A stretch of 64,000 bases of DNA, from assembly GCF_024362695.1 (NCBI RefSeq), contig NC_065425.1, positions 10,483,001-10,547,000 of the forward strand. The letters run 5' to 3'. The translations under genes and the position numbers were made by a program. Origin of the DNA: Pectinophora gossypiella. Taxonomy: Eukaryota; Arthropoda; Insecta; Lepidoptera; Gelechiidae. Below are positions 29,741 through 41,300 of the stretch, in pieces. The notes beneath the pieces are model-generated. The model did not search any database and had not been told where the DNA came from. It saw only the letters and a list, made by a program, of their open reading frames with translations. Each line of letters begins with the position of its first letter. Positions within the stretch are counted from its first letter, which is position 1.

Positions 29741-31596
29741 CATTCGTCACCGGGTAATCATAAACTCATTACCATTTAACCGGTTTCATTTATCCCATTA
29801 TCAATTGGCCTAAATCTACCCTCTAAATATTGAAATAACTGACAATAATGACAAACAAATCAAATCGGCCTAATCCTTTGGGCTATGGAAAACATGTTTA
29901 CTTTTCTGTGATCGTGATGGATTACCTCCCTCTCTCCCCACCCTTTTTACTCTGACTGACACCCCACTGGGAGTTAAAGATACTAGATGTGACATGTTTT
30001 GTAGTGATGAGTTTTGAGCGTAGTTGGTATTTCATTGAGGTAGTTAATTTTACATTTTAGCCACGTAGCGAAAGTCGAGGAAATAAAAAAAATATTGATG
30101 ACAGCCTTGTGTGGTATTATTATTGCGTATGGCAGACAAAAATAAAATACCATGCGTGGATCATATATCCAGCTTAAGATTCCCTAACCAAGTCTTTGCC
30201 ACATCCTTGTGTGGTATAACGACGGGATACCAACCTTGAAGACCCGGGTTTGATCCTTAGTCGAGTCAATTTACGAGTTTTTTTTTTATAAAATTTATTT
30301 GGGTCTGGATGTATTTTCCACTAACCCGTAGTGTAGCAGTGTGGTCGCGGTGGAGTATGCATTGTACGCGCTCAAATCCAGCAAAGGAGAATGCCCAATA
30401 AATTACAAAATAAAATTAATGAATTATTGTATAAAATTATAATCTTTTACACATCACTAAGTCTTATATTAAGAAAACCTTGAAATAATTTTAATGAAAA
30501 AAATACGTCCGATTTTTGGTAGAAGAAACATTAACAAAATAATTGTCTCATCCAGTACTCCTCTCTACATCCACGTAAACCACCGACCGGTATATCCCAG
30601 TCCTTTGATAGACGAGCATTAGCCATTTTATTCCATTTTTTTTTATATCAAATTGATTATTTATTTGAATCTCAGTGATATAATTTACTGGCTTCATCTT
30701 TAGATTCGCAGATTTTTGTACAGATTCATATTTTATCAGTAAAGGAAAACGATTCGAATTATGTTTTCGTTTTTATATTTTATTTTATTTGCGTCACTTG
30801 GACACGTGGAAAGGCCTTTGGAATGTTCACACGAAAATGTACTTTAATATTCAGAAAGAAAGATGTATTTATTATAGCGGGACGCCACCCAGACATTACA
30901 ATACAAACATTACATAAACACACGTAACATCAGCATAAAACAAACTGAAAATAAATAAAAAAAAGGAGAAGTTATAAAAAATATCACTCTATTTATGGAA
31001 AATTTATGGATTATGGACCTTTAGACATACATACATACATATACTCGCGTCCATTTCCCACCGGGGTAAGCAGAGACCATGGAAATCCATTTGCTTCGAT
31101 CCTGACACACTTCTCTTGCTTCCTCCACATTCATCAATCGCTTCGTACACGCACGCTGGTTCTAATAACAATCATAGTCGTGAGGTATGACGTAATTATT
31201 TTCGGCAGTACGATATGGTCGACTACAGTGAGAAAGTCCTCGACTCGAGGGCGTAAATGTCAACTTAAAGTACCAAAATCCTTAGCTGAGGCCGAGTGGA
31301 GTGTAGAAAGTTTCGAGTTGACTTCTTAGTATACGGGAATACGAGTGTAAAGCTACCTTTGATTCATTTTTTTTTTAATTTATTAGATTTACCAACAGTT
31401 ACAACAATAATTAAAGCACATAATAACGGGTTCTTACCGCGTTTAAATGGGGATATGAGACTCCCGATATTTCGACACTGTTGCAAGTGAACCCGTTATT
31501 ATGTGCTTTAATTATGATAATAACCGCGTAAACTTAAAACAACAGTTACAACATTATTACTACGCTTATTCAACAAACATAGGTGTTATTCTAAAT
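29697..31596 (-). repeat. large inverted repeat, right arm (about 1.9 kb)
   Basis: Mirror of 26787-28647. Contains the second copies of hairpin-H (about 31405-31540, flanked by AACAGTTACAACA) and LINE-q tail (31023-31164). The two arms are close enough to form a very long RNA or DNA hairpin. The differences between them argue against a simple sequencing fold-back artefact. Confidence 0.95.
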
Positions 31597-31662
31597 GCGT
31601 AACCAATTAAAGGTAAACACAGCTAACAATTTTTATAAACTTATCAAGCTAAAAGTAACGCG

Positions 31663-31675
31663 TGGGGGTGTGTGG

Positions 31676-31742
<67 letters not shown>

Positions 31743-31755
31743 GGTGTGTGGGTGT
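31663..31755 (+). repeat. (GT)n microsatellite
   Basis: Long GT run with GGTG interruptions at both ends, just outside the large inverted repeat. Confidence 0.97.
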
Positions 31756-32250
31756 TTACGTGTGCTATAATAAGTATATATATGTATATAGCATATAAAT
31801 ATAGATACATACGATATAGTATACATAAATATCAGCCACCTTAAATTAAAGCCACCCTGTTGATCCTGCATTAAATGATTGGAATATTTGCGACTTTAGC
31901 CCCAATTCGTCTTCTTTTTCTTTCGTCTGCTAAGTCAAAGTTAAAAAGAACTTTCAACAAAGATAGCGTAATTAGAAAGAATAAGTTTTCAAGAAAGTGC
32001 TGAAGTAACATTCAGTAGAAAAGGAAGACTTTACAATTGGTTATTGCACTTTTGTTGAGTCGATTTTTAACCGAATTCAAATGAAGGAGGAGGCACCGAC
32101 TTCAAAAATTATAGATTATTGTGAATTTTGAAATTAGTTTTAGTGTTGTTTATAATTTGGATATTAAATTTTTGCAGTCCGATAAGAAATCTGGTTTCAA
32201 AGGTTTGGGTAGGAAATCTTAATATCATATATTATATTGTCTAGTCTAAT

Positions 32251-32379
32251 CTAGCCTACAAGATCCCACTGCTGCACGAAGGCCTTCCCTTCTTTCCATT
32301 TTTCGCGGTCCTGTGCGTACTCCGGCCAGTCCCTCCGGCAAGCGTCCAAGTCGTCACGCCATCTCTTTCGAGGTCTACC
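32251..32379 (-). pseudogene. LINE-w ORF2 C-terminus
   Basis: Unbroken 42-codon minus-strand stretch ending in TAG: GRPRKRWRDDLDACRRDW, then YAQDREKWKEGKAF and QQWDLVG. This basic, Trp-rich end with KRWRDD is the usual C-terminus of one group of insect LINE endonuclease-reverse transcriptases. Only the end is retained and no catalytic residues are present. A second copy with similar sequence is at 45656-45766. Confidence 0.75.
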
Positions 32380-32934
32380 ACGTAAAGTTATTTATTGCTT
32401 TTTAGTTACTGCGTGTTTTGCTAATGCGCTTTTTTGGATTTGTATGTAAATTAATGTTTTTTTTTGAAGGCGGTTTTTATTTTTATTTGAAAACGTTAAT
32501 GTGAGGTCAGAGTTAATGTTAAGTATACCCCTGCTTACTTCATGCAAACATTTCATTTTTAGCATGTGTGAGAGAGACAGACTGTCCGCGCGCTCGCTCA
32601 CTCCTCAGCAGGCATTTAAGACTTAAGTAAGACCCAGAGGGAGTGAGGTCGGCGTCAGATACGATTTGGTGCGGGGCGGAGTGTGTCCGTTCTATACGTA
32701 GTATTATTCTCTATTCTATGACTAAAGTCTACAAACAATGCGTGGCATAATAACTTTGATCTAGACTGGTTCAGTTCGAACACAATGTCTAAATGGAAAC
32801 ACTTTAGGTTATAAATCAGTTAAACACTGTTTATTATTCCTAACTACATCTCGACTATTGTTCGCAGTATTGATAGACTTAAGCTGAATTATATTGATAG
32901 ATTGTCTTGGAAATAATGTTTACTTCTAACTTAC
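32380..32934. other. stretch with no recognised gene
   Basis: Contains the inverse of the TCTATACGTAGTATTATT segment found near 33552, so it is probably part of an older repeat-K arrangement. No coding signal. Confidence 0.35.
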
Positions 32935-33055
32935 CACAGACACTACACATTGACGTTATCGTACACGCGCATCTGTGTGTGTGACGTCTGAAGCCATACG
33001 ATTGAAGTCTAAACTATGTTCGAGGGGGGTGAGGTAAACCTAGCTCAGACGCTTG
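32935..33055 (-). repeat. repeat-K fragment
   Basis: The minus strand has GGTTTACCTCACCCCCCTCG, CACACAGATGCGCGTGTACG and AACGTCAATGTGTAGTGTCT. Opposite orientation to the copy at 33533-33745. Confidence 0.7.
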
Positions 33056-33109
33056 GTTTTGATGAGTATTCTGACCTTAATTTATTTTCTTATTTACGGC
33101 AATTTGGCA

Positions 33110-33158
33110 ATTCGGAACACTCAGCGCGCGAGTCAGACACGCACTTGACCGGTTTTTA
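33110..33158 (+). repeat. repeat-U, 3' end
   Basis: CGGAACACTCAGCGCGCGAG then CACGCACTTGACCGGTTTTT, the end of the GGTTCCGTA element. A SINE-B is inserted into its last bases. Confidence 0.65.
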
Positions 33159-33502
33159 CATAACATAAACAGCCTATATACGTCCCACTGCTGGGCACAG
33201 GCCTCCCCTCGATCAGCCGGAGGGGGTATGGAGCATACTACACCACGCTGCTCCACTGCGGGTTGGTGGAGGTGTTTTTACGGCTAATAACCGGGACTAA
33301 CGGCTTAACGTGCCCTCCGAAGCACGGAATCATTTTACTTTTTCGGACAATCAGGTGATTCAAGCCTGAAAAGTCCTTACCAAACAAAGGACAGTCTCAC
33401 AAAGTGATTTCGACAATGTCCCCATCGGGAATCGAACCCGGACCTCCAGATCGTGAGCCTAACGCTCTAACCACTAGACCACGGAGGCTGTGCCGCTGGC
33501 TG
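33159..33502 (-). mobile_element. SINE-B, full length (344 bp), 12-bp duplication
   Basis: Minus strand: tRNA-like head (TGGTCTAGTGGTTAGAGCGT, GGGTTCGATTCCCGATGGGG), CACTTTGTGAGACTGTCCTT, central module, GGCTATTAGCCGTAAAAACA, GTGGAGCAGCGTGGTGTAGT, and tail GTTTATGTTATG. GACCGGTTTTTA flanks it at 33147-33158 and 33503-33514. Same length as the copy at 55674-56017. Confidence 0.92.
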
Positions 33503-33532
33503 GACCGGTTTTTATTTATTTTTATTAATCCT

Positions 33533-33745
33533 ACGTCATAGAATAAGAAATAATACTACGTATAGAACGGCAACTCTCTGGCCCCCACCAGCGTCTCAGC
33601 TCGGTTTACCTCACCCCCCTCGAAGACAGTTAAGACTTGAATCGTATGGTGTCAACCGTTACACACACAGATGCGCGTGTATGATAGATAACGTCAATGT
33701 GTGGTGTCTGTGGAAAACGAGGTTGTTTGTATGAAGCGTCTGGTA
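33533..33745 (+). repeat. repeat-K copy
   Basis: CATAGAATAAGAAATAATAC, GGCCCCCACCAGCGTCTCAG, TTTACCTCACCCCCCTCGAA and GGTGTCTGTGGAAAACGAGG. Non-coding dispersed repeat, class unknown. Confidence 0.65.
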
Positions 33746-34112
33746 TGTGCCTACGTCATGCGTCAAGGTCACGGAAGGGAAGGCCTTTGCCCAGCTTTGG
33801 CTCTTATAAAGTAAGTGGAATTCAGTGGTGTCTGCCTACCCCGACAGGAAAAAAGGGTGATGTTATGTATGTATGTTCATAAATTAAATATGAGTATACT
33901 TCTCACCAACCAAGCCAAAGCCTCCATGCTCAAAGGCATTCGGCTTGGCTTGACTGTACGAGCTTGGCTTACAATATTATCACCAGTACATTATAAGCCA
34001 AGCCAGACGGCTTATGGTTGTCGCCCGATTCGATTCTAACCGAATAATACTCTATTCCAATATACCAACTCCTATAACGTACTTTTGGTTCTCGATCGAA
34101 ACTCGAACGTAA

Positions 34113-34352
34113 TTAAAACACATAATAACGGGTTCTTACCGCATTTAAAGCAGGGATATGAGACTCCCGATATTTCGACACTGTTGCAAGTGCCATGATC
34201 ACGGGATGACTGATGAGATTGGAGTGGAGTAGGTAGATCCATAATTTTCTACGGGCAGACATATCTGTCTATCCTCTTTCATATCCCTGCTTTAAACGCG
34301 GTAAGAACCCGTTATTATGTGTTTTAATTATGATAATTACCGCGTAAACTTA
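34113..34352 (-). mobile_element. hairpin-H copy 4 (240 bp), 14-bp duplication
   Basis: Long stem (ATAACGGGTTCTTACCGC.. and ..GCGGTAAGAACCCGTTATTA) with a loop of about 150 nt that includes ACACTGTTGCAAGTGCCATG and ATCACGGGATGACTGATGAG. The leader (minus strand, TAAGTTTACGCGGTAATTAT) is at the right end. AAACTCGAACGTAA flanks it at 34099-34112 and 34353-34366. Confidence 0.9.
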
Positions 34353-34985
34353 AAACTCGAACGTAAGTCAAAATTACATTTTCACCGTGTTGTGGACTGT
34401 ATGTTATGGCGTTCGGTTTCAAATCAAAGGAATGATCGAACTCGTATCGAAAAACAACTGACTGCGTTTAGTAGCGTAATCGCCTAGCTTAAGTATTTTT
34501 TGCATCGCCAACTAGCGGGATGTGCGTGCATTAGCTAAGATTGCTGTACTCTTCTTCTGCGCCGTCTCGCTTCAGTAGCGCTATCTCACTCTGTCCTACT
34601 CTAGCGGCGCCGTCTCTTTCTAGCACGGCGTCCACAACACACTGCTTTAAGAAGAATGGCAGCAAAATATCATCGAATTATTAAACACAAAAATGACAAA
34701 TGTATTCAATTTTACCTTGATACTGTTACTCTTCTCAAACCACTATCTAAGCCTTTTCTTTACCACCATTATCTGTTAAGGGATTGCAAGAATCCTTAAA
34801 TACAAATACAAAGGGCCCGAGTTCGATGTCCGGTCGGGTTTGTTGAAAAGTTTATTATTCTGATTCAATATGGCCGCCTTTTGTACCAATTATTTGTCTT
34901 TAATTGTTTGTTCAATGTGTGTTTTGTATTCAATAAAGAGTTTTTGTATTGCATTGTATTTAAGTTTGAATGTTGACACAGCTTT

Positions 34986-35150
34986 TTTTTGACGTGACTA
35001 ATTGTAGATTTGCCGCAGATAGCATTAACTACTTGGCCGAACAAATGGGGAGTACTGAGGGCTCTCACTTGGTAAAAAAATTAAGACAACAGATCTGAGG
35101 GTGCCCAGTTGGGTGCGAACCTCGGCTCAGGGCGTCGTTGAAAGTAAGAA
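34986..35150 (+). repeat. repeat-G copy
   Basis: GACGTGACTAATTGTAGATT, GCCGCAGATAGCATTAACTA, GGGTGCCCAGTTGGGTGCGA. Confidence 0.75.
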
Positions 35151-35384
35151 TATTTGAAAGAATTAATCGACCCTAGTTGGTCGATAGCGATAAGCGCTGG
35201 AATGAGGAACATCGACGATCACGCTGGCGGGATCAGTATCTAGCAGAAAAAAAGATAAAACGGAACTAAACCAGATTTTTAAAAAAGCAATACCTTCCTT
35301 AAGCAATCCCTTATCACCATAAGGTTCATCATATCCATCTTAGGACTTCGTATCAACAGTGGCTGCAAGTTGTCTTTGATTGCT

Positions 35385-35438
35385 TGTGGCTCTGCCCACC
35401 CCATTTGGGATTACGGGCGTGAGTTTATGTATGTATGT
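35385..35438 (+). mobile_element. LINE-q-like 3' end
   Basis: CCCACCCCATTTGGGATTAC then GGGCGTGAGTTTATGTATGT. Only the last bases of the tail. Confidence 0.5.
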
Positions 35439-36452
35439 GTTTAAAAAAGCAAAAGGAACGTAGAAATATCTCACATTTTAAAGTCACACAATGCTCGCTC
35501 TTAAATTTTAGCACGTGTCGTCACAATCGCAAACCACTGGTATCACCTAGGGGCGCTATTCTCAAATCCGGATATTGGTTCATGGTAATACCTGTGTAGG
35601 TGGCGACGGAAACGGGCTGTCTCGTTCGTCTTTGCGGAGTAATTCCTCACACGTCCCTCACACTCCCTTATGGGGTGAGTAGAGTTACTGTCACGTTTAT
35701 AGCGTAGAAATAATTGTAGAGTTACATAACTGTAGAGTTATAGAGGAAAGATGCAGGATCTGGCAGGAATGGGTACACGTGCAGCACGATGGGTGGTGAG
35801 GATGGTATCCCGACGTGCCGGCAGAGTAGAGGTGATAAACGATGACAAAATAACTTATAAACTTCAACAGGAATATTATATAGTTTATTAATAACACTTC
35901 ACAAACAAATCCAGAAATAGAGGGGACGGCCAGATCTACATAGTATAATATATTTATGTTGTTCTTATGAAGGTTGGGGATGCAATGAGTCAGTGTAAAA
36001 TGAAAGGAAATGCGGAATGGAATGAGAATTTCGTAATTTAAAATTATTGACGGTCAGAACGAAAGGCCAGTATGTGCAGAGTTTGTACTCTGCTACACAC
36101 CTCCCAAATCCTTTTGTTTCGCCGTCCGAGAGACCTCCGCCAGGTCTTGATTTGCCGTGGCTTATCTGGAAGTCTCCAAATAGACTTCAGACTCAGGTCG
36201 GCCGAAGTAAGGACAGTTGTTCAGGGGGGGTTTCACGGATGGCTCGGACTTAAAGTGCGGCACTGTTCCCCAAACGACGGAACATCTTACATCGTGTCCT
36301 GCGTGCCCGAACACCTGCACGCAGGAGGATCTGATGAGCACTGCAGGTAGCGCCATACTTGTTGCCAAGTTTTGGGCGTATACTATTTAGTTTGCCATCG
36401 ACACGATAAGGAGAAGACTATAGAGTAAGATGTTTAGGGGTGCAATATAGAT
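35439..36452. other. unassigned stretch, partly GC-richer
   Basis: Between about 36040 and 36370 the sequence is GC-richer and open in three frames on both strands (up to 92 codons). None of the peptides has a motif I recognise, and no frame is favoured. It may be a coding relic of an old element or of a gene exon. I do not assign a product. Confidence 0.3.
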
Positions 36453-36577
36453 GCTTCCTGATGTAAGTAGTCCTTACATGAGCCATATCTGGGGCCTTTG
36501 GCGGCTCAATAATAACCCTGACACCAGGGTTGATGAGGATGGTAATTCACCTCACAACCCACACGATAGAAGAAGAT
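36453..36577 (+). mobile_element. SINE-A, 3' part
   Basis: CATGAGCCATATCTGGGGCC, CACCAGGGTTGATGAGGATG and the GAAGAAGA end. Confidence 0.8.
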
Positions 36578-36594
36578 ATATTATAGCTGCTATT

Positions 36595-36788
36595 ACATTG
36601 TTTTAAGTTTACGCGGTTATTATCATAATTAAAACACATAATAACGGGTTCTTACCACGTTTAAGAATATGAGACTCCCGATATTTCGACACTGTTGCAA
36701 GTGCCAAGATCACGGGATGACTGATGAGATTGGAGTGGAGTAGTTGGAGTAGTTTAAACGCGGTAAGAACCCGTTATTATGTGTTTTA
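36595..36788 (+). mobile_element. hairpin-H copy 5 (194 bp), 15-bp duplication
   Basis: Leader ACATTGTTTTAAGTTTACGC, then stem and a loop containing GAGACTCCCGATATTTCGAC (the opposite loop orientation to copies 2 and 4 relative to the leader). ATTATAGCTGCTATT flanks it at 36580-36594 and 36789-36803, identical over 15 bases. Confidence 0.92.
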
Positions 36789-36803
36789 ATTATAGCTGCT
36801 ATT

Positions 36804-37045
36804 CTCTCTCTCTCTCTCTATTTAAGAGGTGCGCTCTTGTCGGTGGAGTGATCGCCATTCCTCTCTTCTTCCCGCCAAAACCTTCACCTCCCGATTCGAC
36901 ACGACCTGCACCTTCTCTTTTATTTGTTTCATAAATGTTATCCTAGGTCTACCCCATCCTCTCTTCCCTTCAATTTTTCCTTCTATAATGTTTGTTATAA
37001 ATGAATCGTGTCGTATCAGGTGGCCAATCATATTTCCTCTCCGGT
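36804..37045 (-). pseudogene. LINE-e C-terminal fragment
   Basis: Minus strand encodes RRGNMIGHLIRHDSF, then NIIEGKIEGKRGWGRPR and EEWRSLHRQERTS, ending in CTTAAATAGAGAGAGAG. Unbroken over 69 codons. 5'-truncated; close relative of the 6388 and 26625 copies. Confidence 0.85.
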
Positions 37046-37354
37046 GCTATTAACTGAATTGAATCGTTCTTCATGAGACTCTCTTGTAATTAGACCATAT
37101 AACAAAGCATCACGCCTGTATCCCGGAGGGGGTAGGCAGACGTGTATACAGCCACTTCTCGCCAGCTATGTTTAAGTTCAATATAATAGGGGGCGAGCCT
37201 GTTGCCATAGTAATTATCTATGATCCAAACGTGAATTCAAAGTTACAATCGAAGTCAGTGGTTTGGTACTGATATTATCCAGTGATGTGCCTTTTCCGGG
37301 AATGTTCTCAAAGTGGAAATGTTACTGTTGAAACAGCTCTTTAATAGTAAGCAT

Positions 37355-37716
37355 AATGGCCCCGATTCCTGCAGACACCGCCTAATTTTATTTTAAGTTA
37401 TATCCGTCATTTTCATATCCGTCGAAAAGGAAAGGGACGGATGATTCACAGCTCTTAATTTTAGGAAGAATGAGTACGGCAAAAAGGTACGTCGCTGGTA
37501 TGCAATCCGTTTGACGTGCTGTCTACTTAACTGTGTCGGGTTATTGACTGATGTAAAATTTTTAGACGGCTGTTTTAGATATGTGCATAAAATTGACGTG
37601 TGTTCCATAAATTTTATGCTTGTCGATTACCCGTCCCTTTCCTTCTCGGCGGATAAGAAAATGACAGATATAACTTAAAATAAAATTAGATGGTATTTAC
37701 AGGAATTAGCACCATT
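37355..37716. mobile_element. MITE-N, complete copy
   Basis: Imperfect inverted ends of about 100 bp: AATGGCCCCGATTCCTGCAG, TAATTTTATTTTAAGTTATA and GAAAAGGAAAGGGACGG on the left mirror CCGTCCCTTTCCTTCTCGGC, TAACTTAAAATAAAATTAG and ACAGGAATTAGCACCATT on the right. Non-coding. Lies just outside the BEL/Pao insertion. Confidence 0.85.
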
Positions 37717-37844
37717 GGCTGCTTTTCTTTTTTCAAATTGCTATTTTTTTGTACTTTGGTTTTATTTGTTTAACTTTTAAGCTTTTTTACTTCCGGGAAC
37801 TTCCCAAACAGGGTTGAATTCAGAGTCATTTTATTCAATGTAAT

Positions 37845-38182
37845 TGTTGGATAACTGAGATTAGTGATAATTTTGAATCTGAAAAGTAGACTTGCCCATA
37901 CAAAACACCGACCAAAGGAAAGGTACTTACAGGATTGTTGAATTTGGTTTCTTCTGACCCCGGGGTGCTCTGGAGACTGCTAGTGCACTTTCAGATTAAG
38001 TTTTAAACAGCACAACTTGAATTAATACACTTTTATGTTATTTTAGAAATTTCTAGTATAGAAACGCGCGACGGCGGTAGTCGAGTCCACTTTTTTTTCC
38101 TTTTTCCTGGCTTGGGGTGGCGGGAGTTTTTGGCGCGAACCAAAGGAGTTTTTGGAAGGGATTCATGGTCGGTGTCCTAACA
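37845..38182 (-). repeat. 3' LTR of the BEL/Pao element (338 bp)
   Basis: Begins TGTT and ends AACA, with the usual TG...CA ends. By eye no difference from the copy at 43958-44295. Confidence 0.97.
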
Positions 38183-38195
38183 TTTACCCCCCACC
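38183..38195 (-). promoter_or_regulatory. polypurine tract
   Basis: The minus strand reads GGTGGGGGGTAAA directly before the 3' LTR, where plus-strand DNA synthesis is primed in LTR elements. Confidence 0.85.
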
Positions 38196-38388
38196 GAAAT
38201 CAACAGTGATTTCAAAATAGGTAATAACATCACAAGAGTAGAATTATTAAATATACTACTTATAATGTACTTTATTGTTGACAAAGAAAACTAAGTTATA
38301 TATTTTTATAATAAGATAAGCTAATGGACTGTATAATAAATAATTAAGTGTATGAATGATATTATTATGATAGAAATAAATAACAAAG

Positions 38389-41300
38389 TTATTGGTCCTG
38401 CTCTTTTGGGAGAGGACTCAATTTGGAAACAGGCCGTTGTAACCGTGAATTTTGTGTACGTAATGTAACAACGCGAACTCTACCATCACGTCCAGGGTGA
38501 ATCTGTTCTACACGACCCAAACTCCATTGTTGACACGGTACGTTATCGTTATGAATTAAGACCAAATCGTTTACGTTTAAGTTAGGTGTATCAACAAACC
38601 ACTTCTGCCTTTGTTGCAATGTGTGCAAGTATTCCGACTTCCACCGGCGCCAGAAGTGCAGAGCGGCCTGCGTAATGCATTGCCATCGTGTTAAACGATT
38701 CAACGGTATATCTGAAAGATCGTAATTGGGAGCCGATACCAATTGACGACCGACTAAAAAGTGTCCTGGCGTAAGGACGTCGAATTCACTCGGGTCATTA
38801 GACAAACTACACAAAGGGCGCGAATTTAAAATCGCTTCTATGTTAGCAAAAAGAGTACCCAACTCTTCGAAAGATAAAGCACGAGTACCTACTACGCGCT
38901 TCAAGTGGTACTTTGCCGATTTTATTCCGGCTTCAAAAATGCCCCCAAAATGACTACCTGTCGGGGGGTTATATTTCCATGTCACTTTTCTGACTGTAAA
39001 ACCGTCAATAAGCTGCCGTTGACTTGCATTATAAAATTGAACGACTTCGTTTAAGTGTTTACCGGCCGCGACAAAGTTTTTACCGTTATCCGAATACATG
39101 GTGTGTGGAAGACCACGCCTAGCCGTAAACCGATCGAATGAAGCTAGGAAGCATTCAGTAGTCAACGCCGAAAGGACCTCAAGGTGAACCGCACGAGTCG
39201 AATAACAAACAAATAGACATAAGTAAGACTTTGAGATTCTGGCATTGCGTCTATTTGTTTCTTTTGTATAAAATGGACCTCCAATATCGACACCGACCGT
39301 GTGAAACGGGTAAACGTCCTGTAAGCGGCACTTAGGCAAAGAGCCCATTTTAGGTTGATTTACAGTGGGCCTATTTCTGAAACATGTAACGCATTTGGAA
39401 AGGCGAGACCGTATAACACAGCGAGCGGCTATAATCCAATATTTTTGAACTAATATGTTTTGTAAAGTCCTAGGTCCGACATGTAAATAAACTTTATGAT
39501 AATAATCAATTAAAATGTTCGTAAAATGACATTTTTTCGGTAAAATTAAAGGGTGACGTTGAGTAAATGGTAAGTTTGCGTGTGAAAGCCTACCCCCCAC
39601 CATGAGAAGACCACGGCTATCAATGAACGGGTCGAGTTTACGTAGGCTTTGAGAGCATCGATTACCTCGTTTTAATGACTCAATGTCATCACCAAAATGT
39701 TCGGATTGAACTATTTGAATAAGTTTATCGTGAGCTTTATTTAACTCTGCGGTGAGCAATGCGCCCCTGATTCTATCAGGCCGAGAAACCCTGGAATTGT
39801 GTAAGAATCTGAAACACCAGGCGACTATGCGCTGCAGTTTGTTAAAATTCGAATATTTATTTATTATATTATCAAAGTTATTTTTTAGAGAGACACCTTC
39901 AGTGAGTAATGACGTACTTTCCTTTACAGGTTTTAGTTCCAGGGGTTCTCCTTTGAACTCAGTTAGAGACCTCACTGGCCACATATGTTGTGGATCGTAC
40001 AACCACTGTGGGCCGCGGAACCACTGATCAGCGATGTGCAGCAACTGGGCCGGCGTGGCGCCGCGCGAACATACATCGGCAGGATTGTCAGTGCCGTTGA
40101 CGTGATACCATTGAACACCGGCTGAACATTCAGTAATCTTAGCCACACGATTCGCAACAAAAGTTTTTAATTTGAATGCAGGTGTATTGATCCACGTCAA
40201 CGCCACTGAGCTGTCGGTGAAAGCCAGTACTTCGCTGATCAGTACTTCCTTGGCTAATATCGATACGACATATTGTAGGGTTTTCGATAACAAATGAGCG
40301 GCCATTAATTCAAGACGCGGAATCGATACTGTTTTTAAGGGCGCAACCTTAGATTTTGATAACAGTAGGCTAACCTTGACATTGCCATGCCCGTCCTGAC
40401 TGCGAATATACACGACGGCAGCGAAACCATTCGTCGACGCGTCACAAAAACCCACAATTTGAGCTGTAATGTGATTTTTCACAAAAACATGTCGGTCATG
40501 TTTTAGTTTCGATAATAAAGGTATTTGAAATGAAAACAAACGCCATTCATTGAGAAGCGCATTAGGCAGCGCGTCATCCCAACCTAAATTGGCGCACCAT
40601 AACTTTTGCATAAAAGTTTTAGCGAGAAAAGTACAAGGCGCAACGAACCCCAAAGGGTCAAATAACTTAGCTATTTCCGACAACACGGAGCGCTTCGTCA
40701 CGTTACTTTCCATCTGTGTGGTACGGAAGGAGAAAGCGTCTTCTTCAGGTAGCCAGTGCAGGCCGAGAATCTTGATAGCCATAGTTTTGCCGTCATCGAA
40801 CTGAACAGGTGGTTCGAGTTGATCACTAGGCAATTTATTTAAAACTTGAGCACTATTACTCGACCACTTGCGCAATTCGAAACCGCCAAGCTTTAGCAAT
40901 TCTACCAACTGATGTTGAAGTGTCAGCGCGTCGTCTACACTATCCACTGACCAAAGCAAGTCATCAACGTAAAAACCTTCACGCAGAGCACGGGCGGCAT
41001 CAGGGAAACGATCGCCTTCATCCGCGGCTAACTGCTGTAACGTGCGAATGGCTAAAAACGGGCTGCTGACTACCCCGTAAGTGACTGTGCACAACTCGTA
41101 CATCTTTATAGGCTCGTTGGGCGAATCTCGCCACAATATGTGTTGAAATTGACGTTGTGATTTGTCAATTAATATATTACGATACATTTTTGATATGTCA
41201 CCGCATAAACAAACGTTACGTAAACGGAAACGTATTAATAATTCCACAAGATCAGCTTGCAGTTTGGGCCCCGTATATAAAACGGAATTTAAAGATTGAT

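Noticed and set aside
31595..31871. Cys/Val-rich and His/Thr-rich frames
   Set aside because: Translations of the (GT)n microsatellite.
37357..37716. LTR-like or solo-LTR reading of MITE-N
   Set aside because: The ends are inverted, not direct, and lack TG...CA with a 5-bp duplication.
39752..40027. Plus-strand frames inside 38389-43653
   Set aside because: They are antisense to the gag-pol frame and carry no motif; typical shadows of a long coding region.
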